A program made the position numbers and the translations under genes. From an uncultured Oscillospiraceae bacterium (lineage in GTDB: Bacteria > Bacillota > Clostridia > Oscillospirales > Acutalibacteraceae): a stretch of DNA of 17,105 bases. The stretch lies in contig UQKB01000032.1 in assembly GCA_900541565.1 (NCBI GenBank), forward strand, positions 1 through 17,105. Direction: 5' to 3'. The stretch's first letter is position 1, and each line of letters opens with the position of its first letter. The notes beneath the pieces are model-generated. The model ran no database searches and was not told where the DNA came from. It was given only the letters and a program-made list of their open reading frames with translations. Positions 13,543 to 17,105 of this stretch are shown piece after piece.

Positions 13543-13737
13543 ATGAATTCATGTGAATTAACCATGAGCGTGACGGCGCTTGCAAATTCCATCGCCTGCC
13601 AGTTATCGGATGATAACCTTGCCCTTGCTGCTGCTGTGCTTACACAGTTAGGAGATACATTGGCAACAATTTCTACGCAACGTTCCCTTTGCAGTGAAAA
13701 AAACCATACAGAAAAGCGAGCAAATAAAGGTTGCTAA
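13543..13737 (+). CDS. DUF6774-like small protein
   Basis: ATG at 13543 follows GGGGTG by five bases and gives 64 residues. An upstream ATG at 13492 has no comparable spacing. The sequence begins MNSCELTMSVTALANSIAC and continues with a LSDDNLALAAAVLTQLGD helix, a pattern I recognise from the small DUF6774 family of Clostridia: a Cys near the N-terminus, a hydrophobic helix, and an acidic Asp-Asp turn. The last 18 residues are basic and unlike the core (EKNHTEKRANKGC). No function is known for the family. It stands alone on the plus strand, divergent from hppA. Confidence 0.7.
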   Translation: MNSCELTMSVTALANSIACQLSDDNLALAAAVLTQLGDTLATISTQRSLCSEKNHTEKRANKGC

Positions 13738-13861
13738 TGCTGCAATAATTGTAAAAAGTATTTCAATTTAAAAACATGTTTGGCGTGGTATTTAATATTT
13801 GCTTGTATTATAAAATGCATACAAAGACTTTGCTTTTTAGAAAAAATTCAACGAAATGGGA

Positions 13862-13886
13862 AAAGCCCAGCCAATGACTGGGCTTT
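13862..13886. terminator. Possible terminator hairpin
   Basis: A 9-bp perfect stem (AAAGCCCAG with CTGGGCTTT, loop of 7) lies about 125 bases after the DUF6774-like gene. Neither side has a long T run (plus side AAAAATAAAG, minus side TTTT then CCC), so termination efficiency is doubtful. The 13738-13861 gap is A/T-rich with nothing else seen. Confidence 0.45.
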
Positions 13887-13912
13887 AAAAATAAAGTGTA
13901 GTCTATTCCGAC

Positions 13913-14107
13913 ATGGAAAGCATTGACAAAAAAGTTACCAGTTCTAACAGCGCCCCGGATCAAGTTAATAGCAACAGCGAACTGTCAAGAGAGGGGGGAC
14001 GGTCGAACATGCGATGTGAGTGTGACTTTTTGCGGAAAGAAGAGACCGTTGACGTTTGCCTTGATCCTGCGCTTCAACAGTATTATGAACCATTATATGG
14101 ATATTGA
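13913..14107 (+). pseudogene. Possible gene remnant of mobile-element origin
   Basis: A 64-codon frame ends at TGA 14105-14107. Inside it, ATG at 14009 follows GAGGGGGGAC with plausible spacing and would give a 32-residue peptide, MRCECDFLRKEETVDVCLDP then ALQQYYEPLYGY. A second overlapping frame (13923-14180) also reads as an ordinary-looking protein stretch (GKKRPLTFALILRF), so the segment may be a frameshifted or truncated larger gene. I do not recognise the family. The region between two transcription units and the change of base composition fit a remnant left by a mobile element. Confidence 0.3.
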
Positions 14108-14135
14108 TTGCCTGGTGTTTTCCGCTTCCTGGCCG

Positions 14136-14519
14136 TTAAATATCCAATTGAACGCCCTCATTGCCGGAGACCCGTTCTAACAGCTTCTGCCAGACTTCAT
14201 CACCTAATTCAATTTGAAAAAATTCCTGATGCTCTTGGCTCATACGCTGGGGATATACTATGACTTTTTCGCCCACCTGGGCAATCAGGGTACTTTCTTG
14301 TTCTTCCTGTGCTGCCGCTTCCTCCATAGTTAGCCCGACCAGAATGTCGTATTCATAGGGAAGCGCGTCGGGGAACCCCAGCCGGGCTTCCTCAAGAAAG
14401 CTATCCGCCTCAAGCGCTGCGATCTCCGGACAAGGAATATAATTGGAATACTGCCCATCCTCAAAGACGATTGCCACCAAATCGTTATTTTTATTCTCGT
14501 AGAGTTTTGTTGTTATCAT
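14136..14519 (-). CDS. Hypothetical acidic protein, 127 residues
   Basis: ATG at 14519-14517 has AGGAGG nine bases upstream, a strong ribosome binding site. The protein is acidic (many Glu, few Lys/Arg), soluble, without signal or membrane segment. It starts MITTKLYENKNNDLVAIVF, with alternating strands, then a Glu/Ala-rich middle (LTMEEAAAQEEQESTLIAQ), and ends in a predicted amphipathic helix (DEVWQKLLERVSG). It resembles small accessory proteins of integrative elements in Clostridia in composition, but I cannot name a family. It has its own extended -10 promoter and a hairpin in its leader. It lies downstream of the reverse transcriptase operon on the same strand but is separated from it by a terminator. 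Confidence 0.7.
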   Translation of the reverse strand: MITTKLYENKNNDLVAIVFEDGQYSNYIPCPEIAALEADSFLEEARLGFPDALPYEYDILVGLTMEEAAAQEEQESTLIAQVGEKVIVYPQRMSQEHQEFFQIELGDEVWQKLLERVSGNEGVQLDI

Positions 14520-14560
14520 ACCTATTTGCCTCCTGTTTTGCTAGTTATATAATATCTGGT

Positions 14561-14594
14561 TTTGGCTGTTATTTTATTGGGAGTAGCAGCCAAA
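14561..14594 (-). promoter_or_regulatory. Leader hairpin of the 127-residue protein gene
   Basis: An 8-bp perfect stem (TTTGGCTG at 14561-14568, CAGCCAAA at 14587-14594) with an 18-base loop falls between the predicted transcription start (about 14600) and the start codon. It may be a regulatory or stabilising leader structure. There is no T run after it. Confidence 0.4.
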
Positions 14595-14606
14595 TTTTTC
14601 ATTTTT

Positions 14607-14636
14607 ATTATATCATAAAAGCGATCCAAACTACAA
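14607..14636 (-). promoter_or_regulatory. Promoter of the 127-residue protein gene
   Basis: Minus strand: TTGTAG (14636-14631), 18-base spacer, extended -10 TGATATAAT with TATAAT at 14612-14607. The perfect -10 and TG extension make this a good sigma-A promoter. The 14640-14780 stretch upstream holds two short hairpins (AGCAGC/GCTGCT near 14718-14735 and AGACCT/AGGTCT near 14741-14760) and no gene. Confidence 0.65.
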
Positions 14637-14780
14637 TATAAAATTAGGCATTATTACCTCTGCGCCATTATTGGCTTGTTTTCACGGAAAGTCATTTTCC
14701 TATCGGGTCTCGCGCAAAAGCAGCACGCAGCTGCTTACAAAGACCTTTAAACAGGTCTGTGCGGACAGGGGAGCAAAGGC

Positions 14781-14819
14781 AAAAAATAAGCCGGAGCAAA
14801 GCGAACTTTGCTCCGGCTT
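14781..14819 (-). terminator. Terminator of the reverse transcriptase transcript
   Basis: A 14-bp perfect stem (14819-14806 with 14801-14788) is closed by TTCG on the minus strand, a stable UUCG loop, and followed by ATTTTTTGCC. The minus-strand T run shows that it ends transcription coming from the reverse transcriptase gene, about 210 bases after its stop codon. Confidence 0.88.
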
Positions 14820-15028
14820 GAAAAAGCGTTCATAAAAAGATACCCATGTGCAATGGAGTAAACCGAATCGAAGTCCAGCGCAACGGGTTCGATTCGGAAA
14901 GAAGCCGCGACAGAATGAGTGAGCGGTGACATTTGCAAAAACGTCGCCGCGAACGATATGACGTCCGCAGCGACGTGGGTTATGTTGACAAAATAGATAC
15001 CCAAAAAACATGAATGATGAGACATAGG
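14820..15028 (-). ncRNA. Candidate structured RNA after the reverse transcriptase gene
   Basis: The 209 nt between the stop codon and the terminator have no convincing gene (two overlapping short frames look like shadows). They contain two perfect long stems: 14863-14872 with 14888-14897 (10 bp, 15-base loop) and 14941-14947 with 14970-14976 (7 bp, 22-base loop). The segment is bounded by a direct repeat; on the minus strand GGGTATCT occurs at both ends (around 15002-14995 and 14846-14839). Several defence-associated reverse transcriptase systems carry a partner non-coding RNA next to the gene, so this is the best local candidate. Confidence 0.5.
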
Positions 15029-17065
15029 TCAGCTTAGACTTGCATACAATCCATATGAGTTTTTACGATAACGCTTAAAAACTGTCCTCTGATATGTACG
15101 ATAAGTAATTTGATCGCTGAAATTTTTGATGCCCTTCCAATTAAAAAGACTTTCTTCTGGCTTGTTTCCGTTAGGCGAACGTTGCTCCAAAAAATCACAT
15201 ATTAACTGAGTCGTTACAGCAGACGGAAACGGCTGTTTCCCCTTGCCGGCGCCAGCTTTGATTTTTATATCATTAATAATGTCACTCATTTTCTGACGTA
15301 ATGAGGCAGAAATATATGGACAATTGTGGAAAATTAGTACATACCAAAATTCTACTTGCATCATTGGCTCTTTATCCGATATCCTACATATCTGTCTATC
15401 AACAATGCCCTCTATTTTCTTTAAAAGTTCTTCGAAAAAAGGTTGATAATATTTCGAGTACAACAACAAATTTGCCCAGATAATGGGATTGTTGCATTCT
15501 TCGGCAGCTTGAATTAAAAAATTTTCTGTTTTGGCATCAAGTACAATGTTGTACTCACAAAAAAACGGAAACCAGTCACACAAATCAAATATATTCCCTG
15601 AACGAAAAACGAAAGAGTATCTATTAATCGCTTTACTTAACTTCGTGTTAGCCTTGTCGTCACTTTTAAAATCAATTTCGCTATTCATGTAGGAAATAAT
15701 TGAAATGATTTTTCTGGCTTGATCAAATGAAGGGTAATATGCATAGATATATAAGGCCATATCAATTAGAAGTAGCGCTTTACCCAAGTGATGTTTTCCA
15801 AAGAGGGTGTATCCATTTTTCTTTTTGCTAATATTGTTTAACAGTGTCGACAGAAGAAACGAAACAATAGTTCGTCTATCTTCTGAATGCTCCTTGACAA
15901 GAACAGCAATTTCATCCTTTATTCTATCTACAGATATGAACTCTTGTTTTACTAGGAAACGATCTTCTTCGGGCAATTTATCATAGTCAGACTTTTTTCC
16001 TTGATAAAAAAAGTTTCCGATAATATCCGATAGTTGTCTAGTTTTTTCAAGCCATCCTTTTGGTAAACAAGGGGTAGTTCCTCTTGTTAACTTTAGTTCA
16101 TTTAATCGCAGTAGATATTGTTCACCTATTGTTTTATATTTGGATAGTATTTGTTCGATGACTTGTGGTTGATTAGCAAACAAGAAAATGTCATCTACAT
16201 ATCTAAATGCAACGTAATCTATATCATAAATAATATTCTCTTTTGATAGAGAAAGGGAAATTTTGCTATCAATATGTTGAAGCAAAATTTCTGCCATCAT
16301 TCTGGAGAATTCAGGGCCAACAACGATACCATTCGACGATCTCCCATTTATATTTTGAAGTATTCGATCAATGGTGACAAACAAATGTGAATTGCAAGCA
16401 TCTTTTGCATCAACGACGTTTCGTTCTAAGATCCATGTAAATGCGTGTGTGTAGATGCTATCAAAGCAAGACTTATAGTCAAGTTTTGCATAATACTTAT
16501 ATTTGAAATTGCATATTCTCCACACTCTTGAATCGGCAAAAGAATTTATAGATTCAAAGGGCGCGATTTTAAAATAATTCCCGGCTTGCTGAATGATTCC
16601 ACGCCCTACACTAAAGGATTGATTTTGAAAGTATTGGGTTGTGCGTCCAGACTTTGACTTATAATATAAATTGGTGCATTTTTTGTGATATCGAATAGAA
16701 AAGTTATGGTGCTTTTCAAAATAATTCAAGATATCTTTTTGGTAGCATTCAATAAAAAGAAATAAATTTAGAGCAGAAAACGGCTGGATGACACTCATTT
16801 CTCTCATTGTGTCAGTCCCCTTAAGTATCTTGTATTTTAAGGGCTTTGTACTCCAACTGCTTTCAAACATCCTTGAACTACTTTGAGCCTTATATTGCCT
16901 GAGTTCTTGAATGAGCCTTTCTAAGATTTTTTGATTTTCTTTCTTTAAAAGAAATGCATAAAGTTGAGAAAATGAAAATAATTCTGATAACTCGACAGGT
17001 AGTAAATCTGTCAAAATATAATCAAGTTTATTTCTTTCTAGTCCACTCCACTGTAGGTTTGTCAA
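15029..17065 (-). CDS. Defence-type reverse transcriptase, Drt3b-like
   Basis: A 678-codon frame whose first start is TTG at 17065-17063; the frame stays open to the window edge, so the true start may lie outside. Reverse transcriptase motifs: A, YYAKLDYKSCFDSIY (191-205, D196 and D202); B, SSNGIVVGPEFSRMMAEILLQ region (243-263); C, FRYVDDIF with the catalytic D291 and D292. After the polymerase core comes a long alpha-helical C-terminal region of over 300 residues ending FKRYRKNSYGLYASLS. No maturase, integrase or protease domain is present. This layout fits the UG/Abi group of antiviral reverse transcriptases; the N-terminal LDYILTDLLPVELSELFSFS stretch and C-terminus best fit Drt3b (UG8), the second gene of DRT type 3, usually paired with Drt3a. 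The partner would be to the right. AbiA-like or another UG class is the alternative. Confidence 0.85.
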   Translation of the reverse strand: MTNLQWSGLERNKLDYILTDLLPVELSELFSFSQLYAFLLKKENQKILERLIQELRQYKAQSSSRMFESSWSTKPLKYKILKGTDTMREMSVIQPFSALNLFLFIECYQKDILNYFEKHHNFSIRYHKKCTNLYYKSKSGRTTQYFQNQSFSVGRGIIQQAGNYFKIAPFESINSFADSRVWRICNFKYKYYAKLDYKSCFDSIYTHAFTWILERNVVDAKDACNSHLFVTIDRILQNINGRSSNGIVVGPEFSRMMAEILLQHIDSKISLSLSKENIIYDIDYVAFRYVDDIFLFANQPQVIEQILSKYKTIGEQYLLRLNELKLTRGTTPCLPKGWLEKTRQLSDIIGNFFYQGKKSDYDKLPEEDRFLVKQEFISVDRIKDEIAVLVKEHSEDRRTIVSFLLSTLLNNISKKKNGYTLFGKHHLGKALLLIDMALYIYAYYPSFDQARKIISIISYMNSEIDFKSDDKANTKLSKAINRYSFVFRSGNIFDLCDWFPFFCEYNIVLDAKTENFLIQAAEECNNPIIWANLLLYSKYYQPFFEELLKKIEGIVDRQICRISDKEPMMQVEFWYVLIFHNCPYISASLRQKMSDIINDIKIKAGAGKGKQPFPSAVTTQLICDFLEQRSPNGNKPEESLFNWKGIKNFSDQITYRTYQRTVFKRYRKNSYGLYASLS

Positions 17066-17105
17066 TGAAGTGTTACAGATTAGGGAAAGAAAAAAGGACG
17101 TGTTT

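Noticed and set aside
14700..15025. Two overlapping minus-strand frames after the reverse transcriptase.
   Set aside because: They run through the terminator and perfect hairpins, have no ribosome binding site, and their composition reflects the inverted repeats rather than a protein.
14781..15028. A retron msr-msd pair.
   Set aside because: The neighbouring enzyme has the long helical C-terminus of UG-type reverse transcriptases, not the compact retron type (about 300-400 residues), and no inverted a1/a2 flank is seen.

Overview
The window looks like chromosome of a Gram-positive anaerobe of the Clostridia, probably Oscillospirales. The evidence is AGGAGG-type ribosome binding sites, sigma-A promoters of the TTGACA-N17-TANNNT type, a potassium-type membrane pyrophosphatase and a DUF6774-like small protein. 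No rRNA, tRNA, insertion sequence or CRISPR array is visible. All family names are recognised from sequence alone; no database search was possible.

Region 1 (1-10990) is a phage-derived block. A partial zinc-ribbon gene at the left edge converges with the block at a terminator. A compact minus-strand operon (5517 to 777) encodes a possible tail-completion protein, an unrecognised phage-type protein, a tail-tube-like protein, a RuvC-like nuclease, a possible tail-assembly chaperone and a TP901-type tape measure that stops at 461 residues. About 440 nt of helix-rich sequence follow (776-335), with two GNRA loops on the minus strand, then a 34-residue reading frame. No head, terminase, baseplate or lysis gene is seen. 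Directly upstream of the tail genes, on the same strand, is a 940-residue protein that looks like a single-subunit two-barrel RNA polymerase of the YonO/QDE-1 kind (motif DFDSD). Divergent from it run a two-helix membrane protein, an unknown 193-residue protein and a degenerate tyrosine-recombinase-fold protein resembling the SPbeta repressor MrpR.

This block is tied together by seven copies of a short element, GAAC-N4-GT followed in most copies by TA. Three copies sit at the same place between a TTGACA -35 and a -10 box with a 17-bp spacer, in the promoters of the polymerase, the membrane protein and the repressor-like gene. Another lies upstream of the tail operon -10. The simplest reading is one regulon: a repressor (MrpR-like and/or LexA) controls the polymerase and accessory genes, and the polymerase or a regulated promoter expresses the tail genes and the structured RNA. 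The arrangement recalls SPbeta but carries only a small tail module, so it may be a decayed prophage or a domesticated system.

Region 2 (11031-13740) is ordinary chromosome: hppA with its own promoter and terminator, and a DUF6774-like gene.

Region 3 (13740-17105) is accessory DNA: a possible gene remnant, an unrecognised acidic protein with a strong promoter, and a defence-type reverse transcriptase resembling Drt3b. The reverse transcriptase is followed by about 200 nt containing two perfect long hairpins and a terminator with a UUCG loop, a good candidate for its partner non-coding RNA. Its frame stays open to the right edge, so the operon probably continues outside the window.
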